From Desmodesmus armatus (taxonomy: Eukaryota > Chlorophyta > Chlorophyceae > Sphaeropleales > Scenedesmaceae): DNA of 64,000 nucleotides. The notes under the pieces were generated by a model. That model did no database searches. It was given only the letters and a program-made list of their open reading frames with translations, and was not told the origin of the DNA. Numbering within the stretch: the stretch's first letter is position 1; each line of letters begins with the position of its first letter. The stretch lies in assembly GCA_007449985.2 (NCBI GenBank), contig VIIQ02000313.1, positions 15,001 through 79,000 of the forward strand, read 5' to 3'. The translations under genes and the position numbers were made by a program. This document shows positions 37,701 through 49,100 of this stretch, one piece after another.

Positions 37701-40700
37701 GATGCACAGGCCACTAATATCCAGCTTCTAGTGCAGAATGTGGGGGGTATGGCAGCAGCTAGAATTCCTAGTGCGGTGGAGCAGCACCTTGACTGTGATG
37801 TGTACGGGTTTGTTGAGACTATGTTGACGAGTGACACGGTGGGTGATGTAGAGGGCCTCTTGCCCGGGTATGATGTCTATCACTGTGTTAGGCCACGGCC
37901 TGCCCGTGGCAGGCCCCATGGGGGTGTGACAGTGTATGTCAGAAGGGATTCCCCTATTAGTCTGGGGGCTGGGCTTCGTGTTACGAGTGACCCTGCAGCG
38001 GGGATTGTGTGGTTGGTGGTGCCGGCGTTCCGGTTCACAGTCGCAGTGTGTTACTTCAGCCCCCCCGGTTCAGCGGTGTATGCTTCAGGGGTGGTTGACC
38101 CTGACCCCTTGGCTGCTTGTTTGCTGGGTTGCGTGAGGCTGAGGCCAGGGGGGACAAGCATCTGGTGCTGGGTGATCTAAATGTCCGCCTGGGCACCCTC
38201 AGTTGTGACGTCCCGAGCAATATGGCAGTACCCCCCGGCCTCAGTGACCCCTCTGTGTTGCCCACACTACATCACCTACGCTGTGTCCCTCCTCAAAGGA
38301 GCTCTATGGACCTGTCGGTACCCAACCGGTCGCGAGCGGTGGACTTCCTTGGGGGTTTGTTTGCTGTGTCTTCTGTTGTGCTCAATGGTAGGGCTCCGGG
38401 GGATCAGGATGGTGAGTTCACTTGTGTATCTAACCCATTGTCTGCTGGTTCTGTTGGCGCTAGTGTGGTAGACTTGGCGTGCGCTTCCACCTCCTTGTAT
38501 GGCTTGGTGGAGTCTTTTCGGGTGCTGCCGTTCAAGCCGTCTACCTCCAAAGATCACTGTGGTCTGTATGTGTCAATCACTGACTTGCCAAGGCGTTGCT
38601 ATGAGGTTCCGCGCAGGGGGAGGAGGGGCCGGGTGTATCGTCCGACTCCTGGCTCAGGGTACACTAGTGCTCTCTTGCGGCGCGAGGGCTTTTTCCAGAC
38701 CATGCTGCAAGCTTGGCAGTCTGGTGATGTCCCTGTTGAGGATGCTCTCCAGCAATTTACAGAACAGCTTATGTTGTGTGCTGGGGGGGACAGGAACGTC
38801 CAAGACCGGGGCGTGCAGCCTACGGGAAGGGACCAGCCCTGGTATGATGCAGAGTGTCGGCGCCTGTCGCGGGAGTTGGATGTGGCATGGGGTGCATGGC
38901 ACGAGAGCCGAGGGATGGTCTATGGGGCTCACAATGGCTGCCCGGCTGCACGGCAGGCACTTGAGGCTGCGCGCCGTGAGTACAAGCGTTGCTGTAAGCG
39001 CAAACAGAGGGAGCATGAGATGCGGGTCCAGGTTGATATGTTGGAAACATATTTTGGCCACACCCAGAAGGATTACTGGAGGGCCTTTTTTGGTGGACAG
39101 CCCCCGCAAACACCGCTGACAGATGTGGCAGCTTGGACAGGGTACTTTCGCGATCTTCTGGGGAGGGTACCTGAGCCTCAGTCCTTGGGCGCAGAGGAGG
39201 TGGCTCTCAAACACCAGTTGTATGCGGCAGCCCCTAGGGGTGCCCCAGCTGCCATGGCTGCGCTCAATGAGCCTGTCTCATATGCTGAGGTGCAACAGTG
39301 TATGGCTCTGCCGACAGGCAAAGCCCCTGATTCGCAGGGTCTGACGGGTGAGCTGTTGAGGTTGGCATGTGCTCCTGTCCGAGAGGGTGGCTCTGGGGGC
39401 GGCGCAGCGCCTGCTTCCCCTGTTGTGGTCGAGTGTGCGCAGTGGTTGTTGCAGGCCATGCTCTCATGTGCATGTGTACCAGAGGTTATGCGCACCAGCA
39501 AGCTGGTTCCGGTGCCGAAGTCCCTTAGCCCTGCTGCCTTGGCGGTAAGGGACCAGTACAGAGGGATATCTGTGTCGCATGTATTCTCTCGCCTGTTGGA
39601 GCGTCTCATGAATCAGCGTTTTGAGCGGCTGGCATCCCTGCTCTCTCTTCGCGCCCCTACTCAGTGTGGTTTCAGGCCTGGGTATGGTACACTTGATGCA
39701 CTCTTCACGCTCAACCACCTCATCAGTGTGGCCCGGCATCAGCGGCGGCGGTTGTATGTGGTGTTTGTTGATTTTAAGAAAGCTTTTGATACGGTGAGGC
39801 GGGACCTCTTGCTTGAGCGGTGCCGCGAATTGGGAGTACATGGTCCCTTCATGGACATGTTGGTCTCCATGTATGACCGTGTTTGCTGTCAGGTGGCCGT
39901 TAATGGCGAGCTGGGTGAGGTTTTCACCACAGCCTCTGGCACCAAGCAGGGTAGCGAACTTAGCCCTCTCTCGTTTGGCTTGTTCATAGAGCTCCTGCAT
40001 TACATGTTCAGGCATAAGCTGCCAGGGGCAGGGCCGGTGCTTAGTGGCTGCATGTGCCAGATGTCATGTATGCTGATGACGTTGGTCTCCTGAGCTTTGA
40101 GCAGGGCGAATTGCAGGAGCTTGTTGATGTGTTGAGTGTCTTGTGCCACCTGTTTGGGATGGAGGTGAATCTTGCCCCGCACAAGACTTGTGCCGTTTGT
40201 TTCCGCCAGCGTGGCATGAAGGTGCCGGCAGGGTTCCGTCTTGTGTATCGAGGGCGCGAGATTGCGCGGCAGAGTGAGTACGTTTATTTGGGTGTGCGCG
40301 TGCATGAGACCCGTGGGCTTCTGGGCGCCTCTGATGCTCTGGCGGTGTCTGGCAGCAAGGCAATGCATGCCATGCTGACCCGTTGTCGCCGCTCCTGTTT
40401 GACTCAGTTTGACATCAAGTGCAGAATGTTCGATATACTTGTTGAGCCAGTCCTTTCGTACGCATCTCACATATGGGGACCCGCGATATTTGCTAAGCGC
40501 CTGCAGAACACGCCTTACGATACCCAGGCCGAGAAGGTACACACATCGTTCTTGCGCATCACGACTGGGTCTATCAAAGGCATTGCCACTGATGTCGTGT
40601 ACAGGGACATGCATCGTCGACCCATTATGTATCACTGGGTGGTGCTGGCTGCGCGATGGTGGACAAAGTTGTCTGATGCTCGTGACGATCAGCCGAGATC

Positions 40701-43700
40701 CCTGGCGGGGTGTGTGTGGCGTGAGGATGTCGCGCTTGCACTTGCAGGTTGTCGGGAGTGTTGGTCCTCTTGTTTCCTGCAAACTATGTGCTCGTTGCAG
40801 TTGCTTGCTGGTGATTGGCGGCAGCAGTCGCTTGACTGGGTGATGCAACAGAGGTGGGAGGAGTCTGCAGTGCAGGCCGCGCTGGCTGCCCTATTCAGGG
40901 CCCGGTGGCGAGGTCTCACCCAAGGTGACCCACGCTCCGCCCCTTCTATCGGCATTCACAAGCTTACACATCATGCATGGGTCTACCCGCTAGATCCTGG
41001 CTTCAATCCCTTCTCAAGGGACGATGCACCTCCGCATATCAAGTTGTGCCTGCCCTTTGATGTAGCGCGTAACCTTGCCCAGTTGCGTATTGGTTCAGCC
41101 CACCTTGAAATAGAACAGGGCCGTAAGCGAAGGGTCTCTGTGCCCCGTGCTGACCGCCTGTGTCGATTGTGTTGTGGAGAGGATGCTACCCTGGCCCACC
41201 GCCAAGCTGTACTGGCAAGGACAGGTACTAGTCGTAATGTGGAAGACTTGAAGCACTTCCTGTTGGAGTGCCCTGTTTACGATGATTTGCGCGCCGCTTG
41301 CCCGGCCTTCCCCCTGTCTGATGCTGTGGTACTGGACGACCCTGAATGTGTGCGATCAGTGTTTCAACATGGAGAGCAGTCTGCGTTGGCATACACTCTG
41401 TACAAGATGAAAGTGCACCGGGCGCGCCTTCTTGGGCTGACTTTGGGTATCTGACCTGACAAGGGGTATTTCTTGGTGTTGCTGCCTGCTGGATCCTAGC
41501 TGTTTGCTTCCCACTTCTGTACAAGGTTGTCGTGTTGCCTCAGGATGTCAACGAAGTCTCCTTTGTTGTCTTGCTTTGAATCAGGCTACTATCTGGTGTA
41601 GGTGGTGCAAACCACTGACGGGGATCGGGGTTTTTCCCCACCTTAGTGTTTCAACCGGTTCAACCCTGGCAGGCAATGCCATTGATGTGTGGCGAATGTG
41701 TCTGCGTGTAACATTTTCTTCCCCATATTCAGGTGGAGGGTTGATCTCATTGAGTCATGCTAATGTCACAATCAGTGGTGGCAGCAGTGTCTCCAACAAC
41801 ACTGTTGTATGGGCTGGTGGTGGGGTTTTTGTTGCATATGGTGGTGTCGTCGCAGTCACAGGTAGCAGCAAGGTGCACAGCAACAATGCCACTGTTGCTG
41901 GCGGAGGGTTGTCTGTGAGTCATGGTGGACGTCTCACCATCAGCAACCAGAGCACCGTCTCAAACAATGTGTGTCAGGGTCGCGCCGATGAGGCTGATGA
42001 TGACAGTTGGGTCGTGGCTCCTCGTGTCATTGCTGGTGGCGTTGGTGGTGGCATATCTGTTGACGTTGTCATTGGTGCACAGTTTGATGGCAGCGGCCGG
42101 GTTGACAAAAGTGACGACCGTGACCGCTGGTCGGATGGTCTTGACAGGGGCACGCGTGTTGCTATCAGCAACAGCACCATAGCCAACAACACCAGCTTTG
42201 ATGCTGCTGGTGGGGGCATTGCTGTAGGTGGCATTAGTGTTGTGGAGCTTGTCGATGGTTCTGTGGTTGCCCATAACTCAGCTGTCAACAGCTCAGGAGG
42301 TGGGGCAGTGTTGCTTGGCAACGGTACCCTGCGTTCCGACGACAGTGTGTCGTTTCTCAACAACAGCGCTACTCAGGGCTACATCGGGAGCACCATAGCC
42401 GCATTTGACAACACCACACTGCAGCTGCGTGGCAGTCTGACAAGGTGCAGTGCGGGTGTTTACTTGGGGTGGTCCTCTTGCCGGGCCGGGGAGGTGCAGC
42501 AACATGACATGTGTATCTGCTGCAATGAGCACACCTTCAGCTTTTCAAATGTTTCCTGTCAGCCGTGCCCACGCAATGCCAACTGCACAGACGGCAATGT
42601 TGTCGAGCCTTTGCCTGGCTTTTGGTCGTCTGACCCCCACTCTGTTCAGATGCACCGCTGCCCGCTGTCTTCAGTTGCATGCAACTACACGCGTGCCAGC
42701 AGCGCCCTGCAGTCTGCAGTGCAGTGCAATGAGGCAGAGGGGTATACGGGGCCCTTGTGTGGTGCCTGCAAGCTCCCAGGGTTTGGGATGTTGAGCCCTT
42801 TCAGGTGTGGAAGGTGCATGCAGCCTAGAGTGCAGCTTGGGTTGTACATGTTGGTGAGTTCGGTGTCTGTGGGCTTTGTGGCGTCAACTGTGCACGCAAC
42901 TTGGCGAGACAACTTGACCGGCAAAAAGGTTGTCCTTGACACTGATTTGATTAAGGTGCTGGTGCAGTTCCTGCAGTATGCAGTGATCATCGGCAGTGTT
43001 GCAGTGCCTTGGCCGCTGTTCGATGTGCACCGCTGGTTTCAGGCAGTCAACATCGTATTTGCAGTGGGTTCCGGTCAGGCCTTGTCTCTCGACTGCTGGC
43101 TGTACCACTACATCCCGCAAGGCAAGCTGCCAATTGCAATGCAGCGGCAGCTGGTGTACTTCCTTGCTCCTGTACTGGTATTCCTTGCTGTTGTTGGGCT
43201 GCAGTGGGTTGCATGGGTTCTGGTCCGGTTTGTGGTGCCTTTGGTGTTTCGGCGGAAGCAGGAGGCAACAGCTCCACCGTCCGCTTGGTTGGTGGTGCGC
43301 AAGCTGCCAGTCACACTTCTGGTGTTGACTTTCTATGCCTACCCAACCCTTCTGAGGGCGGCTCTGAGCTTCTTCGCATGCTTAGTCATTGATCGTGTCT
43401 CTCCTGAGGTTTTCCTCCCCTCTGGTGCCACCGCGCCTCTCAACCACACACACGGCTACTGGGTCAGCGACATTCAGCAGCAGTGCTTTGCCGGTTACCA
43501 CAGGGCTTGGGCGCTGGGCCTGGGTGTGCCCTCTGTCGTGTTGTGGTGCATTGTTGTCCCTGTTGCCCTGGGTGTGGGGCTGTACCTCTGCAGGGCCAAG
43601 GCTGACAGCGACAGCTTCAGGGAGCACTTTGGCTTCCTGTACCGTAGCTACAGGCCTGAGCGCATGTGGTGGGAGGCTGTGTGGGCTGCACGCACCGTTA

Positions 43701-44143
43701 TCCTGACCTGCATCTCTGTCTTCTCCTTTCCCATGGAGCGCTACTTTGCTGTGCTGAGTTTGCAGGTGGTTTTCGTGGTCAGCGCTGCTCTACAGATCAT
43801 CTTCAAGCCCTATGCTTTTGCCAAGCTGCACGGCATGCACATGGTGTCCAACGCATGCCTGCTGGCCACAACCTTTGGTGCATTGGCCATGTTTGCATAC
43901 AATATCCAGGAGAGTGCCGCAGAGAAGCTGCGCATTGCCATTGCAGTGCTTGTGATGCTGGTCAATGTGGCGTTTGTGGGGTGGTGTCTGTGGAAGCTGG
44001 TGCCTGTTGTGCGCAACTGGTGTGTTGCTACGTGCAAGGCGGTCAAGTCCGCGGTGCTGTGGGTTGGGGAGGCGGTGATGGGGTGTGCAGGGCGCAAAAG
44101 GTCTGGGCAGGGCATGGGCCGAAAGCGCCGGGGAGGTGTGTAG
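34704..44143 (+). CDS. Pmp-repeat (beta-helix) / Cys-rich / multi-TM protein, interrupted by a LINE
   Basis: The 5' part (34704-35563) encodes a signal peptide (AGVCWLAILVALLCMMASAQ) and beta-helix repeats of the Pmp kind (GGGLFAGGNVTCRFDGGSSV, SGNSATVAGGGVYAVG). The frame stops at a 6-kb LINE and resumes by 41730 (SGGGLISLSHANVTISGGSS). Then come more repeats, a Cys-rich region (CSAGVYLGWSSCRAGE, CCNEHTFSFSNVSCQPCPRN, GPLCGACKLPGFGMLSPFRC) and about nine hydrophobic segments (from LGLYMLVSSVSVGFVAS to VAFVGWCLWKLVPVV), ending in a basic tail at 44143. The topology suggests a cell-surface protein with a large adhesive or sensing ectodomain and a channel- or receptor-like membrane domain; the activity is unknown. 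A 3' fragment could still be expressed from the LINE, since the LINE 3' region is open in frame from 41504. Inverted paralogue at 8947-13130. Confidence 0.8.
35755..37692 (+). CDS. LINE ORF1, Gln-rich coiled-coil protein
   Basis: 645 codons. The N-terminal third is Ala/Ser/Gln-rich with poly-Gln runs (36150-36380). The middle (about residues 225-430) has heptad-like Leu/Gln patterning (QLQDRFKAMEQLGRQVQ, LQQRLQRLERAVAQR, LKRDVKALQRTIKELQEDQQ) typical of LINE ORF1 trimerising coiled coils. The C-terminal part is basic (RSKELEFTVLGGRTRTSLAY, DLKARDVRVRWSGAVLEK) and is the likely nucleic-acid-binding region. No CCHC knuckle is seen. It presumably coats LINE RNA. Confidence 0.8.
   Translation: MMVPRSPTKQPGEGSAAQSRGSTAPKGLNSGDGSRHGAEGANTGTHPAAAAVHPVTTRARAAKASQSAAGAGAQQTSDVQLQRSQDQGRAGQQQQQQQTLPGQRPPGSASSTGSQARAAAGKAARMAVLMNPLEQQQQQQQGQSRGGSKLHQQQSHTARKQQQQDQQQPQLPPQQSQQQQQQQQPQPGNAAQQQQEQQEAPPEQQQPEDGSPPTDPTQPLLPLDSSASPAQLLQQLQDRFKAMEQLGRQVQEGPQGQDPTVQQYLQATSAVSLLMSGLIQRNITMCATVTGDTLALREDTRGLQQRLQRLERAVAQRSSGGSTPADAAAVAGLVTQVEQLGATTEQLGVAVRGVRNDAKTALGYLQKAGLHSGDSAQQLQDAADKGAQAFMQQAQLKRDVKALQRTIKELQEDQQRLRTQQVAQGAVGAWAPTGWHPDRVGEALAAAGTISKGSILSVAVVFAPKGPGGSSGGAGPGAGVGSSGGRAQHSAAGEQHRGSGAAAAAAAAGGSRPGDQPPGGASGRRPMALYKILLRSKELEFTVLGGRTRTSLAYQRQPVYVEKLLNEEEKAQRRAMTPTAKDLKARDVRVRWSGAVLEKEVRGPSGRPYWERVQLAREPRSPRGAGAAAAAAAGDEFAGLDADAY
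37689..41454 (+). pseudogene. LINE ORF2: APE endonuclease, reverse transcriptase, zinc knuckle (two 1-nt frame breaks)
   Basis: Endonuclease about 37719-38560: LLVQNVGGMAAARIP, VYGFVETML, HLVLGDLNVRLG, SKDHCGLYVSI. Reverse transcriptase about 39480-40260: KLVPVPKSLSP, QCGFRPGYGTLDALFTLNHL, YVVFVDFKKAFDTVRRDLLL, GTKQGSELSPLSFGLFIELL and the catalytic MYADDVGLL (YADD at 40069-40080). C-terminal knuckle about 41158-41275: CRLCCGEDATLAH and HFLLECP. The frame breaks twice, at about 38118 and 40052, each as one missing base. The ORF2 frame overlaps the ORF1 stop (37689-37692) and has no ATG before the endonuclease, suggesting reinitiation or read-through in the parent element. Confidence 0.85.
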
Positions 44144-44640
44144 TGCAGCTGTTGTTCATGAGTTGTTGATCATCATTGGCAATGGCGGATGGTGCGGTGT
44201 GGTGCTGTGCAGCCTTGCAAGCTTTTCAAAAGGCCTTTGATAAGCCGCTTATGCGGCGTGCACATTGCTAGGGGCGTGCACATTGCCATTACGGCGTGCA
44301 CATTGCTAGGGGCGTTCACTGCATGATGTTACTGCCTGAGTGTGTTTGGGTTGTAGGGTACAATTAGTGGCCGTCACACTGTACTAGAGTTTGCCAGCAC
44401 GCAGTGCGCAGAGCTGCTGCTTTTAGGGGTGTATGGGTGGTTTTGCGGCGCTGTGCAGCCCTGCAGGCCTTGCAGTCATTGCAGTGCATTTTGAGCCCTC
44501 GAAGTTGATCTGTTGGCGGTCTGACTTCTTTGTTGCTGTCTAGTGGCACCCGGTGGTGTGGGCCACACCAGACTACAGTGTAGCAGAACGCTGAATGCTG
44601 GAAGTTGTTCTTTCGCACTTCATGTCTTTACACTTGTGGT
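44144..44640 (+). repeat. 3' flank of the Pmp gene with short tandem repeats
   Basis: A roughly 20-bp unit containing ggcgtgcacattgctaggg recurs about 3.5 times at 44253-44318. 44460-44600 matches, inverted, the flank of the other Pmp copy (8505-8610). No gene seen. Confidence 0.6.
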
Positions 44641-45078
44641 GTTTTCAGCGCACTTACACATCACTTGAGGGATAGCGGTTGAGAATGTGGCATGTATTTG
44701 AAGCCAGAATTCCTTTGGAGCAGCTCTACTATCGCCATGTCTCATCATTTTGTTGATTTTTTCGTGTCTGGTGTCAACCACAGCTGGTGCACCCAATTCT
44801 TTAGGCAACACTCTTACATGTTTTAGTCGTCACCATTGATGTGTTGCAGAGGCTGGACTGCAGGGCTTGCGACCTAGAGCAGCCGCTGTTGGCCAGCAAG
44901 CTCGGAGCAGCAACCAGCAGAAAGAGCAGAAAGAGCAGGGCTGCTGCGGCAGCAAGAGCAGGAAGCATATCCAGGCGGACACTGTCCGGGATGCCTTCAT
45001 GTTTGAAAGCGTTCACACTGTGACAGCCATCGTCGTGTGTCCCTGTCAATGGTGTTCATGTTCACGTTGTCCAGCTAT

Positions 45079-45240
45079 ATGTCTATGGAAGGGCTGCATT
45101 CAGCCATGTCTATGGAAGGGCTGCATTCAGCCATGTCTATGGAAGGGCTGCATTCAGCCATGTCTATGGAAGGGCTGCATTCAGCCATGTCTATGGAAGG
45201 GCTGCATTCAGCCATGTCTATGGAAGGGCTGCACTCAGCA
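45079..45240 (+). repeat. 27-bp tandem repeat, 6 near-perfect copies
   Basis: Unit atgtctatggaagggctgca plus ttcagcc; only the last copy varies. 27 is a multiple of three and the unit is open in all three plus frames (MSMEGLHSA in one) and in one minus frame. No flanking gene evidence makes it coding; the surrounding 44640-46100 holds no other recognised gene. Confidence 0.95.
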
Positions 45241-45892
45241 GATATATGTGGCAGCCGCTGCCAGTGGCTGCTTCTGCGCCTCATGCTGCTCACTACCCAT
45301 GGCTGCACTGGCACGTGCTTTTTCAAAACCAGTTTGAAACCAGTGTTGATGAGTCAAAGTTGTGTGAGAGCTTCAGCATGTTGATGAGTCAGCCTGTTGA
45401 AAAGGCAGAGGTGTGTGAGGGTTACAGCATGTGCAAGGGGCTTGACATCTAGTGTGCATGTAGCCTGATACACCAGCCACCCTGCTACAGACGGTGCTGC
45501 CAACGCTACGGTAGCGTTTACGCAACCTTAGTCATACCAACCTCAGCAGCTGACGCTGGAAAACGTCAACCTTCACCAATCATAACAGTTACAATTACAG
45601 TGATTGACTCCGCAGAAAAAGAGCATAACGCAGGGAGCCAGAGGCTCATGGGACACCAGGAAAAAAACCAGACACCTCCAAAACAGCGTCAGAGAATGGA
45701 AAAAGCATGCTAACTGTTTTACTGTTGCATACTTCAAGACAATCCTGAACACCCCCGAAGGGAGCCAACAAGGCTGATTGCCGGACACCAGTAACAAGTG
45801 GAAGCCAAATTCAGATCAGGACCCTCCCTGTCTGCCAACTTGCTCTCAAATGATCAAGGCAGTGACGCTCTAGCTACTGCTACTGCCATTGT

Positions 45893-46075
45893 CGTGTGTG
45901 TTGTTTGATGAAGGGCAACACAGCTGCCGCCAGCTGAAATATGCCGCCTGTAGTGAGACTACTGCTGCTGCCGCTACGGCTGCCGCAACTGCTGCTGTCA
46001 GGCCTGCTGTTGCTGCTGTGCGTGCCAGCTGATACAGGGCAGTACAGCTGCCGCCAGTTCGTACATTGCTGCCTT
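45893..46075 (-). repeat. Two echoes of the last hydrolase exon
   Basis: 45893-45960 and about 46000-46075 each repeat parts of 46100-46175 (gggcaacacagctgccgcca, agttcgtacattgc), lying downstream of the stop codon. They are degenerate and Ala/Gln-coding at best. Confidence 0.75.
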
Positions 46076-46108
46076 GAGACTCAAGGCCCTTGACTACTGC
46101 TGCTGCTC

Positions 46109-49100
46109 CTATTCCTGTTGTTGCTGCTGTGCGTGTTGGCTGATGAAGGGCAACACTGCTGCCGCCAGTTCGTACATTGCACTGCCGCTGCTGAAGGTGT
46201 GGTCAGCCCCCTCAAGCACCACCGGCGTGTGGTTCTGCAAATGTAACAGACATAAACAGCAAGATCATATTGGAACTGGCACAATTTTGTGAGACAGCAT
46301 TGATCAGCCAGGATTCACTGCAATGGCAGGAATGGGGTAAGCCCGTTAGTGATGGGGGTCAGGGGGAGGCGCTTGAAGACTGTGAATGTGCACTGCCGTA
46401 TGATGAATATGTCCACAACCACCCATGCCGCAACAATTTTGCTCATTCACCAAAGTTGACACCCCTCTTTTGGGGAGTCTCGCCCATCACCAAGTGTTGC
46501 AGTGATTGATGTACACATTCCACCCAGTGGCTCATCCATTGACCTGAGAACACGGTCTCTGCGGGATAAGCAACAGTGTCTCCTCTGTACATGTATCAAC
46601 TTGTCAAACTCCCAGGTGTCTGCCACTGGCACGTCTGCATCTGCAGTCCGACTGCATGAGTCATGCACCATCCGATGGTGCTGGCAGCACAACAGTACTG
46701 GCAGGTATTGCCCGTGCTGTTGCTGATGCTGCCACTCCAGTGTCTAGCCGCCCTACATGACCTGCTACATGCCGCCCCCTACACATCCTTCCCCAAACTC
46801 CTTGTGTGACCCCCCCCCCCACACACACACACACACAGTGCACCTTCCCTCCCCCCCCACCTGTATCAACTTGTCGAACTCTCGAGCATCCGCCACCGGC
46901 ACGTCTGCATCTGCACTGCCATGCACCGTCAGCACAGCAGTGCTGGCAGGTATTGCCCGTGCTGCTGCCGCCACGTCGGTGCCAAGCCTGTCCTGCAAGT
47001 CCTCCTGCCGTAGCCACCAGCTAAACTTGCCTCTGCTGCGGCTCTGGCCTGACATCTCAACCTGAGGATGTGAAAACAGGACAAGTGGGCAAAGAAAGCG
47101 GATGTGAAACGTCGTAATATCAGCTACGTAATGGTAAGCAGTCGGCAAGAATAAGTGGTAATGTGTGGGGTAGGGGTGGGAGGCAGGGGAGTGGGAGGGA
47201 GGGAGGCAGATCGTCCTGCAGGTCCTCTTGCCGTAACCACCAAGGTGAACTTGCCTCTGCTGCAGCTCTGGCCTGACATTTCAACCTGGAGATGTGATGA
47301 CACGACAGGTGAACGGTATCAATCAGCTACCCATAGCTACTGGCAAGAGTGTATGCGCAGAAGGTGGGGCTCCTCAGATGGGGGTGGGAGCGTAGGGGGC
47401 AGCAGCACGCAGGCAACCGCAACTGTGGTCCAATCATTTATGCCGCCTGCTGCTCTGTCTAACCACACCTTCCTGGCAACACACAGCAGTGGGACTCACC
47501 CTGTCACTCAATGGGATCTGTGGTAACTCAGTGAGCAGTCCCTGTCCAACCCACGACTACCATTTGAATGCAAAGTGTTGGCTCAGCCAAGCCTTGGCTG
47601 TAAACCACACTGCGCACACAATGTGTGGCGTTTGTACCAAGGGGCCGGCTGGTTTCACCTTGCCGTTAGCTTCAAGTTCGTCCAGCACCTGCTGCCCCAG
47701 CCGCCGCACCACACCCTCACGCACATCCAGCCGTGCAGCAAGGTTGACGATGCACGGCACAGGGCCGAACTGACATCAAGATACACCATGGCGGTTGCAG
47801 CAGCACCAGGCATCAGCAATGGCAGTGGCAGTAGGGCAGCATGGGCACAGATGGAACACAATGTACATTTGCTAGGACAGCTGGATCAGTTTTTCAGTCG
47901 CCGCCACCAGGTGCTTACGCCAGGCACCTCCACTCTTTACTACTAGCTCACCTTTGCGTCTGTTGTGACTGTTGAACTCAACTCCACAGCTTTCAACTGT
48001 TCATTGAATGCAGCAACTGAACAGCAGTCTCAGCCCTGGCTATTGGTGCTGATCTGCTGCACAACCATCTGTACGGCCCTGCATTGCAACCCAATGTACT
48101 GCATGGTCGTATCTAGTGCGGCACACCTGTTGCGCGTACCAGCCAGCATAGATCAGCACGTCTGTTGCCCCCTTGCTATGGCCCACCATGGCCACCACTG
48201 ACCGGCCTAGCCGCTGCTCCAGGTGCTGCTTGGCACAACCCAACTCCTGAGCTTCTGATCTGCATGTGGGAGTGTGTCGCACAAGCAGCACTGCTGTTGG
48301 GGATAGGGTGGTCGAAATCATGATTATGTATGCTTGAGGGAGGGCTGTGCGGCCCAGCTGCTGCTGCAGATGATGCTCAGCTCAACCCAACTCCTGAGAC
48401 CCAGGCCTGTACTAGCACTTGTGTTGATGGCACCAACATCATGTTATGTTGAGTTATGTTAAGTTATGATAGAATTAACCAGCAGTCAATGTCACCTTCA
48501 CAGGGCCCCCCACCCCAATGAAGTACGCTGCTGTATGTGTGAAGGGCTGATCAGCAGCAGCACAAATAGTACCTCACTGCGTCAACCCGATCACAGCAAC
48601 ATGACTCACGCCCCATCGCCTTGCCACGTGCTCCCTGCGCCTCCATCCCCCCCCCCCCCCCCTGCAACCCTTTCCCCCAAAAAACATCTTCCTCCCCATG
48701 CCTCCCCCCCCCCCCCCCCCCCCCCCCCCCGTCGTCCAATGTACAATGTAATGCCCATAGCTGAAGTCACCTGGTGACCCCCCACTGCCACTTCAGTACA
48801 ACAACAAGCGGACAGCTAGCAACTTCTGGGCAGGGTAGCTGCCAACTACACCAAACTCACACTCCCCTTCACCCACATAACCATGCCCACTAGCGACCCC
48901 CGTAAAACCCTCACCTCAACCCCCACCCCCCCCCCCCCCCACCCCCATGCCCTCGAAAAGAACCCCCCTCACCTGTACTGCCCGTATCTAAACTCCCCTT
49001 GTGACTCCCCATTTCCACTGAAGTCAAACCTGAAGCTCGACAGTTGGCAACTCCTGGCCAGGGCAGTTGCCAACCGCACCAACAGCTCACTGTTTCTGCT

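Larger units (their letters stand above)
35564..41720 (+). mobile_element. Full-length-like APE-type LINE (non-LTR retrotransposon) inside the Pmp gene
   Basis: Host sequence stops after gtgcatag (35556-35563). A (TTTCG)n-like stretch (35565-35597) and about 150 bp of 5' UTR precede ORF1. ORF2 ends at 41454. The right edge lies between 41455 and about 41729; a clear target-site duplication was not found (CATA at both ends is the best candidate and does not restore the host frame). There is no poly(A). ORF2 carries endonuclease, reverse transcriptase and a C-terminal zinc knuckle. Confidence 0.9.

Noticed and set aside
41504..41729. True N-terminus of a separate Pmp gene
   Set aside because: The segment is LINE 3' region and junction sequence that happens to be open in the host frame.
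45079..45240. CRISPR-like array
   Set aside because: Units are contiguous 27-bp tandem repeats with no spacers, in a eukaryotic context.
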